Position numbers and translations under genes: made by a program
Part shown: piece by piece, positions 6,969 to 14,646 of the stretch
How positions within the stretch are numbered: position 1 is the first letter of the stretch
Layout of the letters: every line of letters begins with the position of its first letter
NCBI GenBank assembly: GCA_903909415.1
Contig: CAIVVS010000033.1
Location: 1 to 30,331, forward strand
From: an uncultured Pseudomonadota bacterium
GTDB taxonomy: Bacteria; Pseudomonadota; Gammaproteobacteria; Burkholderiales; SG8-39
Length of the DNA: 30,331 nt
Direction: 5' to 3'
The notes under the pieces: generated by a model
The model's input: the letters and a program-made list of their open reading frames with translations, nothing else
The model's database searches: none
What the model was told of the DNA's origin: nothing

Positions 6969-8302
6969 GCGCGCTCTCCCTTTCCCGCCATCAGGCGCAG
7001 CCATTCGCGCCACACGGCGCGCTGCGGCGCCTCACTGCCGGCCTGTCCCTTGTAGTCGCCGTTGGGCTGCAGCTGGTCGGTGTCCAGGCCGCGCTCCAGG
7101 ATCATCCACTCGACCGCCGTGCCGGCCAGGCCCTGCTGGTTGCGCGCGAAGATGTCCACGTCGTCGGCCATGCCGTGGCCGGCCGGGCCGTAGAAGCGCT
7201 CCTGGCTGCGCAGCATGCCCTCGTTGAACGCATCGGGCGCGCCCACCAGTTCATAGGGATAGATCTCGATTTCCGTGAGGTCGGGCGCAATCGGGCGCCA
7301 GGTGCGGATCTGCTGGTGGATCATCCCCATGTTCGGGAAGATGGTGCCGCTGGTCTTGCCCGCGATCCATTCCATTGCCTCGGCGCCGTGCTGCGCCTGC
7401 AGGCCGCCGAAGTAGTCGGCGAACTCGCCCTTGAGGTCTTCCTCCAGGTGCAGCGCCGGGCGCTCGATCTGGGCATGGCCGCCGGGCAGGTCCCAGGTGG
7501 CGCCGCGGAAGCGCACCGCGCGCATCGCCTTGTCGGTGCCGCCCTGGTGCAGGCCGAAGTCGCCGGTCGTGTCACCGTACTTGGCCTGCAGCGCGACGAA
7601 GCCCTTGTGGGTGTGCATGAAGTGGTAGGCGTCGTTGATGTTCTCGATCTGGAACTTCCAGTTGCCCTGGTAGCGCGCCACATAGGGCTTGGAGCGCAGC
7701 CGGATCTGGCCGGTCGGGGACATCGCCAGGCGCCGGTCGATCAGCGTCTTCGCATGGCCCAGGTGCTGCTCCAGCGGCGCGACGTCCGGGTTCAGGCTGG
7801 CGAAGATGAAGCTGCGGTAGGACTCCACGCGCGGCAGGCGGTGCAGGCCCTCGGGCGCGTCGAAGTGCTCGGAGTAGCCGCCGGTGTCGCGCCGCTCGGA
7901 GATCGCCACCAGCCTGCCGTCACGGGCATACACCCAGCCGTGGTAGGGGCAGTTGAACTCGCGCACGTTGCCTCGCGCCTCGCGCGTGACCACCGCGCCG
8001 CGGTGCACGCAGCGGTTGACCATCACGTTGATCTTGCCGTCCTCGCCGCGGCAGGCGATCACCGGCTGCAGGCCGATGCTCACGGTCTTGAAGTCGCCCG
8101 GTTCGGGCAGCTCGCTCTCCAGCCCGATGAAGGACCAGGTGCTGTTGAAGATCCGCTCCATCTCCGTCTCGAACACCGCGGGATCGGTGTAGGCGCGCGT
8201 GTGCACGCGGAAGCGGTGCGGCCGCGTGTCCACCAGCGCGTCGAAGCCGCCGGCCTCGGGACGCGCGTGTCGGGATAGGGGTTCTCTGTCGCTGTGTGAC
8301 AT
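6965..8302 (-). CDS. Aromatic-ring-hydroxylating dioxygenase alpha subunit (Rieske type)
   Basis: The 445-residue catalytic subunit has Rieske ligands C98-x-H100 and C118-x2-H121, and iron site D224-x2-H227-x4-H232 within NINDAYHFMHTH. The carboxylate ligand lies in GMADDVDIFARN near the C-terminus. The start at ATG 8302 has AAGGAGAG 6 bp upstream. Its sequence differs clearly from the alpha subunit at 1909-3237, so this is a separate system rather than a recent duplicate. It follows the atypical SDR gene (71-bp gap with a hairpin) and overlaps its beta subunit by 4 bp. The operon context (aldolase, PrpD-like enzyme, Bug receptor, SDR) suggests cis-dihydroxylation of an imported aromatic acid followed by further breakdown (inference). 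Confidence 0.95.
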   Translation of the reverse strand: MSHSDREPLSRHARPEAGGFDALVDTRPHRFRVHTRAYTDPAVFETEMERIFNSTWSFIGLESELPEPGDFKTVSIGLQPVIACRGEDGKINVMVNRCVHRGAVVTREARGNVREFNCPYHGWVYARDGRLVAISERRDTGGYSEHFDAPEGLHRLPRVESYRSFIFASLNPDVAPLEQHLGHAKTLIDRRLAMSPTGQIRLRSKPYVARYQGNWKFQIENINDAYHFMHTHKGFVALQAKYGDTTGDFGLHQGGTDKAMRAVRFRGATWDLPGGHAQIERPALHLEEDLKGEFADYFGGLQAQHGAEAMEWIAGKTSGTIFPNMGMIHQQIRTWRPIAPDLTEIEIYPYELVGAPDAFNEGMLRSQERFYGPAGHGMADDVDIFARNQQGLAGTAVEWMILERGLDTDQLQPNGDYKGQAGSEAPQRAVWREWLRLMAGKGERA

Positions 8303-8320
8303 GCTGCTCTCCTTGTTGAC

Positions 8321-8344
8321 CGCGCGGTGCGACGCCACCGCGCG
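8321..8344 (-). promoter_or_regulatory. Intercistronic hairpin just upstream of the alpha-subunit ribosome binding site
   Basis: Perfect 9-bp arms (CGCGCGGTG / CACCGCGCG) and a 6-nt loop lie between the SDR stop and the alpha-subunit start, ending 6 nt from the AAGGAG site (8309-8314). It is all G/C-type pairing and has no U-run. It could protect or cleave the mRNA so that the alpha/beta part is expressed at a different level from the upstream genes. Confidence 0.4.
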
Positions 8345-8373
8345 CGCCGCCGCCCGCCCTGGCGCGGCCGTGC

Positions 8374-9129
8374 TCAATCCATGAAACGTCCGCCGGACAG
8401 GTTCATCGTCTCGCCGGTGACATAGCCCGCGTTGCGCGATGCCAGGAACAGCACCGCGTGCGCGGCTTCCTCGGAGCGTCCGACGCGGCCCACCGGGATG
8501 CCCTTGAGCACCTCGGCCATGTGCTCGCTGCCGGCCGCGACCTGCACGTCGAACAGCGCGGTGGCGATCACGTTCACGGTCACGCCGGTGTGCGCGAGGT
8601 CCGAGGCGAAGGCACGCGAGAACGCGATCACGCCACCCTTGGCCGCGGCGTACGGCGCCACGTTCCTGTGCATGCCGGTCTTGCCCGACATGGAGGTGAA
8701 CGAAATGATGCGACCGCCCCCCCGCGCGGCCAGCCGCCGGCCGGCCTCGACGATGGCCAGCAGCGGGCCGGTGAGCTCCTGCTCGACCACCGCGCGCCAG
8801 TCGGCCTCCGGGATGTCGAGCGCGGCGCGCACCTTCACCGGCGGGGGCACCATCACCACGATGGACAGGCCGCCGTTCGCCTTCTCGCAGGCGTCGAAGA
8901 ACGACGCAATCGTTGCGGCGCCGGACAGGTCCAGCGGCAGCACCTGCACGCCGGGCAGCGCGCAGGCCTGGCGCTGCGCCTCGCTGGGCGGCTGGTGGGC
9001 CAGCTCGCCCACCACGACCTTCGCGCCCTGCGCGGCGAACGCGCGCACCACCGCCGGACCCACTCCGAGGTGGCCGCCCGCGACCACCACCGGGACGCCG
9101 GCGAACTCGTTCTGCTGCGCGTCGGCCAT
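8374..9129 (-). CDS. SDR-family oxidoreductase with altered NNAG motif
   Basis: The 251-residue protein has a short-chain dehydrogenase fold. The cofactor loop AGGHLGVG (17-24) is a G-x3-G-x-G variant, and the active residues S146 (FTSMSG), Y160 and K164 (YAAAKGG) are intact. The C-terminal FLASRNAGYVTGETMNLSGG is typical. The NNAG motif after strand beta4 is replaced by VVMVPPP (91-97), and the Asn of the Asn-Ser-Tyr-Lys tetrad appears to be Glu or Leu (QELTG, 117-121). Such changes could alter cofactor binding or proton relay, so activity is less certain than for the SDR at 13722-14447. It starts 5 bp after the Bug gene stop and precedes the dioxygenase; a diol dehydrogenase role is the natural guess but is not proven. 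Confidence 0.88.
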   Translation of the reverse strand: MADAQQNEFAGVPVVVAGGHLGVGPAVVRAFAAQGAKVVVGELAHQPPSEAQRQACALPGVQVLPLDLSGAATIASFFDACEKANGGLSIVVMVPPPVKVRAALDIPEADWRAVVEQELTGPLLAIVEAGRRLAARGGGRIISFTSMSGKTGMHRNVAPYAAAKGGVIAFSRAFASDLAHTGVTVNVIATALFDVQVAAGSEHMAEVLKGIPVGRVGRSEEAAHAVLFLASRNAGYVTGETMNLSGGRFMD

Positions 9130-9134
9130 GTCGT

Positions 9135-10115
9135 TCAGGGCTTGATGTTGTTCTTGCGGATGATGTCACCGTACTCGGTGAACTCGCGCTGCATCACCGC
9201 GCGCATCTCCTCCGGCGTCGAGGGGCGGATGTCCAGGCCGGTCTTCTCCAGCACGCCCCGCACGTCGGCCAGGTTGAGGATGGTGCGGATCTCGCCCGAC
9301 AGCTTGTCCTGCACGGGCTGCGGCGTTCCCCTCGGGGCGAGGAAGCCGTACCAGGCGTCGGTGGTGAAGTTCTTGATGCCCATCTCGCCGAAGGACGCGA
9401 GCTGCGGCGCGGCCTTGTGGCGGCTCTGGCTGCCCACGGCGATCGCCTTGAGCTTGCCGCTGGTCACGTAGGGCATCACGGTGTGGGTGGCGACGAACAT
9501 CGCGTCCACGTGTCCCGCGATCAGGTCGGTGATGCCGGGCGCGGTGCCCTTGTAGGGCACGTGCAGGAACTGCACGCCGGCCTGCTGCTGGAACAGCTCC
9601 AGCGCGATGTGCTGCGGCGAGCCCATGCCCGGCGAGGCGAAGGTCACCTTGCCCGGCGCGGATTTCGCCAGCGCGAGGAACTCGGGCAGGGAACTGGCCT
9701 TGGAGGACGGGTTCACCACCAGCGTCGCGTTGCCCCAGGCCGCGATGGCCAGCGGCACCAGGTCGTTCATCGGCTGGAAGCCGCCGGGCGTGGCGTACAG
9801 GTTGGCGGTGATGGTGATGTTGCTGGCCGTCACCAGCAGCGTGTAGCCGTCGGCGGGGGCGCGCGCCACCATCTCGGCGCCCAGGTTGCCCGCGGTGCCC
9901 AGGCGGTTCTCCACCACCACCGCCTGGCCCATGCGGGCGTGCATCTTCTCCCCCACCTGCCGGGCGATGTTGTCCATGCCGGTGCCGGCGGTGAATGGCA
10001 CGATCAGCTTGATCGTGCGGTTGGGGAAGTCCTGCGCCATCGCGCCGCCGGCGAACAGCGCCGCCGCGGCGACGAGGGTCGCCCTGCCAAAGCATCGTGC
10101 CATCACGTGTTTCAT
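9135..10115 (-). CDS. Bug/TctC family periplasmic substrate-binding protein
   Basis: This 326-residue protein has a clear Sec signal (ATLVAAAALFAGGAMAQ) followed by DFPNRTIKLIVPFTAGTGMDN. Further Bug features are VENRLGTAGNLG, the PADGYTLLV turn, LHVPYKGTAPG and LAPRGTPQPVQDKL. The start at ATG 10115 has AGGAGA 8 bp upstream; a longer frame upstream lacks a signal-like sequence. It sits between the PrpD-like gene and the SDR, with 5 bp to the SDR, so it is part of the minus-strand catabolic operon and probably captures that pathway's substrate. No TctAB partner is encoded in the window. Confidence 0.93.
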   Translation of the reverse strand: MKHVMARCFGRATLVAAAALFAGGAMAQDFPNRTIKLIVPFTAGTGMDNIARQVGEKMHARMGQAVVVENRLGTAGNLGAEMVARAPADGYTLLVTASNITITANLYATPGGFQPMNDLVPLAIAAWGNATLVVNPSSKASSLPEFLALAKSAPGKVTFASPGMGSPQHIALELFQQQAGVQFLHVPYKGTAPGITDLIAGHVDAMFVATHTVMPYVTSGKLKAIAVGSQSRHKAAPQLASFGEMGIKNFTTDAWYGFLAPRGTPQPVQDKLSGEIRTILNLADVRGVLEKTGLDIRPSTPEEMRAVMQREFTEYGDIIRKNNIKP

Positions 10116-10203
10116 TCCGGTTCTCCTGGAGGTTTGGTCCGCATTGCCGTTGCGCATTGTTATTGTGTGGTCCCTGGGGTATTGCTTCGCCGCGCGGCCG
10201 CGT

Positions 10204-11661
10204 TCAGGCCGCCGCGGCGTCGATCTTGCGCGCGTCGGCCACCGCCAGCAGCGCGCACAGCGCGTCCGGGCTGGCAGCCTGCGGCAGCGCGCGCACGGCG
10301 GCGAGTATCTCGCCGGCACGGGCGGCGCCGTACAGCGGTTCGACGTTCTCGCGCAGCTTCTGCTCGAACTCGGCTCCGGTGAAGGGCTGCAGCCGGTGTC
10401 CGGGCGGGGCCTTGGCCTGTCCTGCGTGCACGCGCCCGGCGTCGTCGGTGATCTCCACGCCGGACAGGAAGCCGCCTGCCGCGCCCTTGCTGATCTCGGC
10501 GCTCACTTCCACCTTCACCCGGTCGTTGAGGAAGGCCTGGCGGCCCGGGTCGAGCACGCGCGAGGGCTCGAACGCATCGGTGCCTACGCGCCCGTCCAGC
10601 ACCGCCGCGCAGACGATGTAGGGCAGCGAGTGGTCGGCGGTCTCGCGCGAAATCGGGTGGAACGGGTCGGCGCGCCGGCGCAGCAGGTGGTCGTAGACCT
10701 GCTCGTCGGCGAGCACGCGCACCGAGCGCGCGGCGCGCGGGTCCGCGCCCTGCGCGACCATCGAGGCGCGCGCCTGCAACGCGGCCTGGATGGCGCTTTG
10801 CGCGCGCGAGCCCACCGGCCAGCGCTTGAAGGTCACCTCGCCGACGCGCTTGAGCGCCCTGGTGCCGCGAAGGAGGTCGAACAGGCGGGTCGTGTTCGCA
10901 TTGCCCTCGCCCAGCTTGGACAGCATGCCGGTGCGGCCCTCGAACGGGCGGATCGCGCCCTCTATGCCCACTTCCGCCATCACGCAGGCCGACAGCGCGG
11001 TGCGCGCCGCGTTGCTGCCGTTGAAGCGCTTCCACATGGTCAGGTCGCCGCGCGCGTTCAACTCGCCGGATTCGACCTCGTCGCTCACCATGTGGGTCAC
11101 CGCGACGATGGCCAGCGCCTCGCGCGCCTGCGCCTGCGTGAGCCCGAGCATGCGCGCGTAGCCGCAGGCCGCGCCCAGCGCCGTGACCACCGGGTAGTCC
11201 CAGCCGCCCGCGTCAAGCTCCAGCGTGTCGAACAGCGCGAGCTGCGCCTCGTAGGCGAGCGCGATGCCGCCGAGCAGCGCCTCGCCGGACAGCCCGCGCC
11301 ATTGCGCCAGCGCGATCGCGCCCGGCACGACGTCGCTCGGGTGGCCGCCGCTGCGCCCGATGTACAGGTCGTTGTAGTCGTAGCCGCGCAGCGGCACGCC
11401 GTTGGCAAGCGTCGCGGCTTCCGCGGTCACGACCTCGCCCGATCCCCACAGCGTGGCGCCGCGCGCCACGGCCGAATGGCGCGCGTAGCGCCGCCCCGCG
11501 ATCGCCGCGGGATGGCGCAGCGCGCCCAGCGCGACCGCGAGGGTGTCGATGACCGCGGCCTGCGCCGCCTGCAGCGCGGCGCCGTCCAGCGCCAGCGGCA
11601 CGCGGGTGGTGAAGTCCGCCAGTTCGTGGAGCAGCGCGTCGTGGTGCGAGGGAGAGCCCAT
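10204..11661 (-). CDS. MmgE/PrpD family protein (2-methylcitrate dehydratase-like)
   Basis: The protein has 485 residues, the normal length for the family. The N-terminal helical domain contains AVIDTLAVALGALRHPAA, the conserved DYNDLY...GGHPSDVVPGAIALA segment (about 93-116) and LGGIALAYEAQLAL. The middle includes GNANTTRLFD and KRWPVGSRAQSAIQAAL, and the C-terminal domain contains PYIVCAAVLDG. MmgE/PrpD proteins include 2-methylcitrate dehydratase, cis-aconitate decarboxylase and iminodisuccinate epimerase, so the reaction may be dehydration, decarboxylation or epimerisation of a polycarboxylate. It lies 78 bp after the aldolase gene and 88 bp before a Bug receptor. Such proteins often occur beside Bug receptors in Burkholderiales. 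The ribosome binding site before ATG 11661 is weak. Confidence 0.93.
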   Translation of the reverse strand: MGSPSHHDALLHELADFTTRVPLALDGAALQAAQAAVIDTLAVALGALRHPAAIAGRRYARHSAVARGATLWGSGEVVTAEAATLANGVPLRGYDYNDLYIGRSGGHPSDVVPGAIALAQWRGLSGEALLGGIALAYEAQLALFDTLELDAGGWDYPVVTALGAACGYARMLGLTQAQAREALAIVAVTHMVSDEVESGELNARGDLTMWKRFNGSNAARTALSACVMAEVGIEGAIRPFEGRTGMLSKLGEGNANTTRLFDLLRGTRALKRVGEVTFKRWPVGSRAQSAIQAALQARASMVAQGADPRAARSVRVLADEQVYDHLLRRRADPFHPISRETADHSLPYIVCAAVLDGRVGTDAFEPSRVLDPGRQAFLNDRVKVEVSAEISKGAAGGFLSGVEITDDAGRVHAGQAKAPPGHRLQPFTGAEFEQKLRENVEPLYGAARAGEILAAVRALPQAASPDALCALLAVADARKIDAAAA

Positions 11662-11739
11662 CAGTGCTTTACGCCTTGTACGTTGTCGCCGGGCGGGCGC
11701 CGCGCCGGCCGGAGGTCAGCCGAATCGGGTGTGGCTGGA

Positions 11740-12534
11740 TCAGGTATAGCCGATCTTCGCGATCTCATCCCCGCCGCCGTTGGCGACCTGGATTTCCTTG
11801 CGGGTGCCGGCCTGCAGCACCGCGCTGTCCTTGGCGATGGTCACCAGGCCGAAGCCCTTCTCGGCGTAGGCACGTCCGAACTTGCCGCTCGCGCACTGGA
11901 TGCCCGCGACGATGCCGTGGCGCTTGCAGGCGGCGAGGATCCTGTCCACCGCGGCCACGTGCTCGGGCTCGGTCTTGTCCAGGTCCGGGGGCAGTCCCAG
12001 GCCCAGCGCCAGGTCCGCCGGGCCGACGTAGATGCCGTCCAGCCCGGGCGTGGAGGCGATGTCCTCGATGTTGTCCAGCGCCTCGCGCGTCTCGACCATC
12101 ACGAAGCACAGCATCGAGTCGCCCAGCGTCGCCATGTCGCGCGCGGCGCTGATCACCGACGAGCGTATCGGGCCGTAGGAGCGTATGCCCTTGGGCGGGT
12201 AGCGGCACGCCGCGACCGCGGCGGCGGCTTCGGCGCGCGTGTTCACCAGCGGCACGATCACGCCCTGCGCGCCGGCATCCAGCGACTTGGAGATCATCCA
12301 GGTCTCGTTGGCGGGCACGCGCGTGAACGGCACCAGGCCGCGGCCCTCGGCGGCGCGGAACATGTCCACCGCCACGGCGTAGTCGATCACGCCGTGCTGC
12401 TGGTCCACGCACACGTAGCCCACGCCGGGGTAGGCCATCAGTTCGATGGAGAAGGGCGTGGGCAGCGCGGCCCACAGGCCGAATACCGGCTTGCCTTCCT
12501 TCCAGATCTTGCGAAGCGACAGGGCAGTGCTCAC
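11740..12534 (-). CDS. HpcH/HpaI family aldolase (class II, 2-oxo-acid aldolase)
   Basis: This 264-residue (beta/alpha)8 enzyme shows the family's active site: CVDQQHG with D44 and the catalytic base H47, the pyruvate-binding R72 (FTRVP), and metal ligands E148 (MVETREAL) and D174 (YVGPADLALGLG), plus GIRSYGP. The usual D-x-E-H-G reads D-Q-Q-H-G, a variant of the loop. The family cleaves 4-hydroxy-2-oxo acids such as 4-hydroxy-2-oxoheptanedioate to pyruvate or oxaloacetate plus an aldehyde, using a divalent metal. The start is GTG 12534 with AGGAAGGA about 7 bp upstream. It is the first gene of the minus-strand operon, about 70 nt downstream of the candidate promoter at 12612-12642. It probably handles a late ring-cleavage product (inference). 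Confidence 0.93.
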   Translation of the reverse strand: MSTALSLRKIWKEGKPVFGLWAALPTPFSIELMAYPGVGYVCVDQQHGVIDYAVAVDMFRAAEGRGLVPFTRVPANETWMISKSLDAGAQGVIVPLVNTRAEAAAAVAACRYPPKGIRSYGPIRSSVISAARDMATLGDSMLCFVMVETREALDNIEDIASTPGLDGIYVGPADLALGLGLPPDLDKTEPEHVAAVDRILAACKRHGIVAGIQCASGKFGRAYAEKGFGLVTIAKDSAVLQAGTRKEIQVANGGGDEIAKIGYT

Positions 12535-12611
12535 GCGGGTCCTTCCTGGCTGGGTGTCATGGTGCGGGTTGGGGCGGATCCGCCGGACCCGTCGGCCGGG
12601 GACGGGCAGGC

Positions 12612-12642
12612 ATTTTCACAGAAATGAATACATTTAGGCAAA
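12612..12642 (-). promoter_or_regulatory. Candidate promoter with palindromic operator in the spacer (copy 1)
   Basis: On the minus strand TTGCCT (12636-12641) is followed after 18 bp by GAAAAT (12612-12617), giving a leader of about 70 nt to the aldolase GTG. The spacer contains a perfect palindrome, AAATG - 4 bp - CATTT (12622-12635). The block 12622-12642 matches 14541-14561 at 17 of 21 positions with identical geometry. This indicates a shared regulator acting on both promoters. Confidence 0.55.
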
Positions 12643-12686
12643 CCGGGATGCCGGGCAGGCCAGCGGCAGGCGGCCCGCCCCGCGCC

Positions 12687-13673
12687 TCAGTCCGGCTTGA
12701 TGTTGGCCTCTTTCACCACCCGGGCCCAGAGCGCGAGCTCGGCGCGGATCTGGCGCGAGGCTTCCTCGGGGGACGAGAAGGTGGCGAACACACCCTGTCC
12801 CAGAAGCTGCTCCTTGAGGTCGGCCGAGCCCATCACGCCGCGCAGCACCTCGTTCAGCTTCGCGATGACCGGCGCGGGCGTGCCGGCGGGGGCGAGGATG
12901 CCCAGCGTGGCGCTGACCTCGAAGCCCTTCATGCCGGATTCGGCCGAGGTCGGCACCGCGGGGATGGTCGCCATGCGCTGCGGCGCCAGCACCGCCAGAC
13001 CGCGCAGTTTGCCGGCCTGGATGTTGGGGCCGGTGGCGGCCACGTCGGTGATGATCATGTCCACCTGCCCGCCGACCAGGTCGGCCATGGCCGGGCCCAC
13101 GCCCTTGTAGGGCACGTGCAGCAGCTTGACGCCGGCGATGCGCTGGAACATCTCGCCCGCGAGGTGGGTGAGCGCGCCGTTGCCGCTGCTGGCCATGGTG
13201 ATGGCGCCGGGCTTGGACTTGGCCAGCGCCACCAGTTCGGCGAGGTTGTTCGCCTTGACGTTCGGGTTGACCGCGATCACCGAGGGGATGGACGCCACCA
13301 TGGCCACCGGCGCGAAGCCGCGGTCCAGGTCGAAGGCCGGCGCCTGTCCTGCGTTCTGCGCCTGCAGCGCGAGGAAGCTCGCGTGCACCGTGATCGCGCC
13401 CATCAGCAGCGTGTAGCCGTCGGGCGCGGCCTTGGAGGCGGCGACCGCGCCGATGGTGGCGGCCGCGCCGGCGCGGTTCTCCACCACCACCTGCTGGCCC
13501 AGCGGCCCGGACATGCGCGTGGCCATCACCCGGCCCATCAGGTCGGTGCCGCCGCCGGGCGGGAAGGGCACGATCAGGCGCACCGGCTTGCTCGGGTAGT
13601 CCTGCGCCTGCGCGGCACCGCAGAGCAGCGTGGTGCCGGCAATGAACGCGGCGACGATGGACAGCTTCCTCAT
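12687..13673 (-). CDS. Bug/TctC family periplasmic substrate-binding protein
   Basis: This 328-residue protein starts with the signal peptide MRKLSIVAAFIAGTTLLCGA, cleaved near AQAQ. Bug features are LIVPFPPGGGTDLMGR, VENRAGAAATIG, APDGYTLLMG, LHVPYKGVGPAMADL and ILAPAGTPAPVIAKLNE. GGGAG lies about 9 bp before ATG 13673. It follows the SDR gene by 48 bp and ends 45 bp before the second-copy operator/promoter element of the aldolase operon, so with the SDR it probably forms a two-gene unit driven from about 14530. The ligand is presumably a carboxylate or aromatic acid. Confidence 0.93.
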   Translation of the reverse strand: MRKLSIVAAFIAGTTLLCGAAQAQDYPSKPVRLIVPFPPGGGTDLMGRVMATRMSGPLGQQVVVENRAGAAATIGAVAASKAAPDGYTLLMGAITVHASFLALQAQNAGQAPAFDLDRGFAPVAMVASIPSVIAVNPNVKANNLAELVALAKSKPGAITMASSGNGALTHLAGEMFQRIAGVKLLHVPYKGVGPAMADLVGGQVDMIITDVAATGPNIQAGKLRGLAVLAPQRMATIPAVPTSAESGMKGFEVSATLGILAPAGTPAPVIAKLNEVLRGVMGSADLKEQLLGQGVFATFSSPEEASRQIRAELALWARVVKEANIKPD

Positions 13674-13721
13674 GCGGGAACTCCCTGGGTTGAGATTGGT
13701 TCGGGGTATTCGGTGTCGGGT

Positions 13722-14447
13722 TCAGCCGCCGCGCACGTCCAGCTGCGCGCCGTTCACGTAGGAGGCGGCGTCGGAGGCCAGCCACAGGATGGCTTCGGCG
13801 ACTTCCTCTGCCGTGCCGAAGCGTCCCAGCGGCACGCCGCGGCTCATGCGCTCGACCTGCTCGGGCGGTCGGTCGGCCTGGATGTCCGTGGCGATCAGTC
13901 CCGGGCGCACGCCGTTCACGCGGATGCCGTCGGGGCCGGCTTCCTTGGACAGGCCGGCGGTGAGCGAGTCCATCGCGCCCTTGGTGGTGGCGTAATGGAT
14001 GAAGGTGTTGGGCGCGCCGGTGACGGCCGCGCCCGAGGACACGTTGATGATCACGCCGCCCCTGCCGCCACGGCGCGTGGACATGCGCCGCACCGCCTCG
14101 CGCGCGGCGACCACCGCGCCGAACAGGTTCACGCGCACCACCTCGGCGTACATCGCCGCGTCCAGGTCCTCGAGCCGGGTGCGCGCGCCGATGATGCCGG
14201 CGTTGTTCACCAGCACGGCCAGGCGCCCGAAGGCATCCACCTTGGCGAAGGCACCGACCAGGTCGGCTTCGTCGCCCACGTCGGCCTTCAGCGCCAGCGC
14301 CCGTCCGCCGGCGGACTCGATCGCGGCCACGACACGGCCGGCCGCGTCGGCGCGCTCGCGGTAGAGCAGCGCCACGTCGTAGCCGCGCGCCGCCGCCATC
14401 AGCGCGGTCGCCGCGCCGATGCCGCGGCTGCCGCCGGTGATCAGCAT
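13722..14447 (-). CDS. SDR-family oxidoreductase
   Basis: This 241-residue classical short-chain dehydrogenase has the cofactor motif TGGSRGIG (4-11), the stabilising VNNAG (80-84), and the catalytic residues N107, S138, Y152 and K156 (HYATTKGA). The ending is SYVNGAQLDVRGG. It is an NAD(P)-dependent alcohol, diol or 3-oxoacyl dehydrogenase. The start is unclear: ATG 14447 lies immediately before the first strand, and its ribosome binding site is poor. The frame continues upstream with no ATG, GTG or TTG in the next 30 codons or so, but an ATT codon near 14487 is preceded by GAGGA at a suitable spacing. A non-canonical start is possible. It is divergent from the plus-strand Bug gene and precedes another Bug gene. 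Confidence 0.9.
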   Translation of the reverse strand: MLITGGSRGIGAATALMAAARGYDVALLYRERADAAGRVVAAIESAGGRALALKADVGDEADLVGAFAKVDAFGRLAVLVNNAGIIGARTRLEDLDAAMYAEVVRVNLFGAVVAAREAVRRMSTRRGGRGGVIINVSSGAAVTGAPNTFIHYATTKGAMDSLTAGLSKEAGPDGIRVNGVRPGLIATDIQADRPPEQVERMSRGVPLGRFGTAEEVAEAILWLASDAASYVNGAQLDVRGG

Positions 14448-14530
14448 GACGCCGCGCGCCTGGCTCGCGTCCGCGTGGTTTGCGTCAGGAATGGCTGTGT
14501 CCTCGGGTGGGTGTGCGCTTGCGACGAGCC

Positions 14531-14561
14531 ATTCTCCATGGAATGGATACATTTGTGCAAA
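14531..14561 (-). promoter_or_regulatory. Candidate promoter with palindromic operator in the spacer (copy 2)
   Basis: On the minus strand TTGCAC (14555-14560), an 18-bp spacer and GAGAAT (14531-14536) predict a leader of about 75 nt to the SDR. The spacer holds AATG - GATA - CATT (14542-14553), matching copy 1 at 12622-12642. On the plus strand ATTTG-TG-CAAAT (14551-14562) is a second small palindrome. The site lies 85-110 bp upstream of the divergent Bug gene (14647), so it may control both directions. Confidence 0.55.
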
Positions 14562-14646
14562 TGCCAGGCAGGAATGTGGTTGGCGTGCGCGGCGCTGGCG
14601 GGGGAGTTCGGTACCATCGTCGCTTCCCGACCGCGCAGGAACCGCC

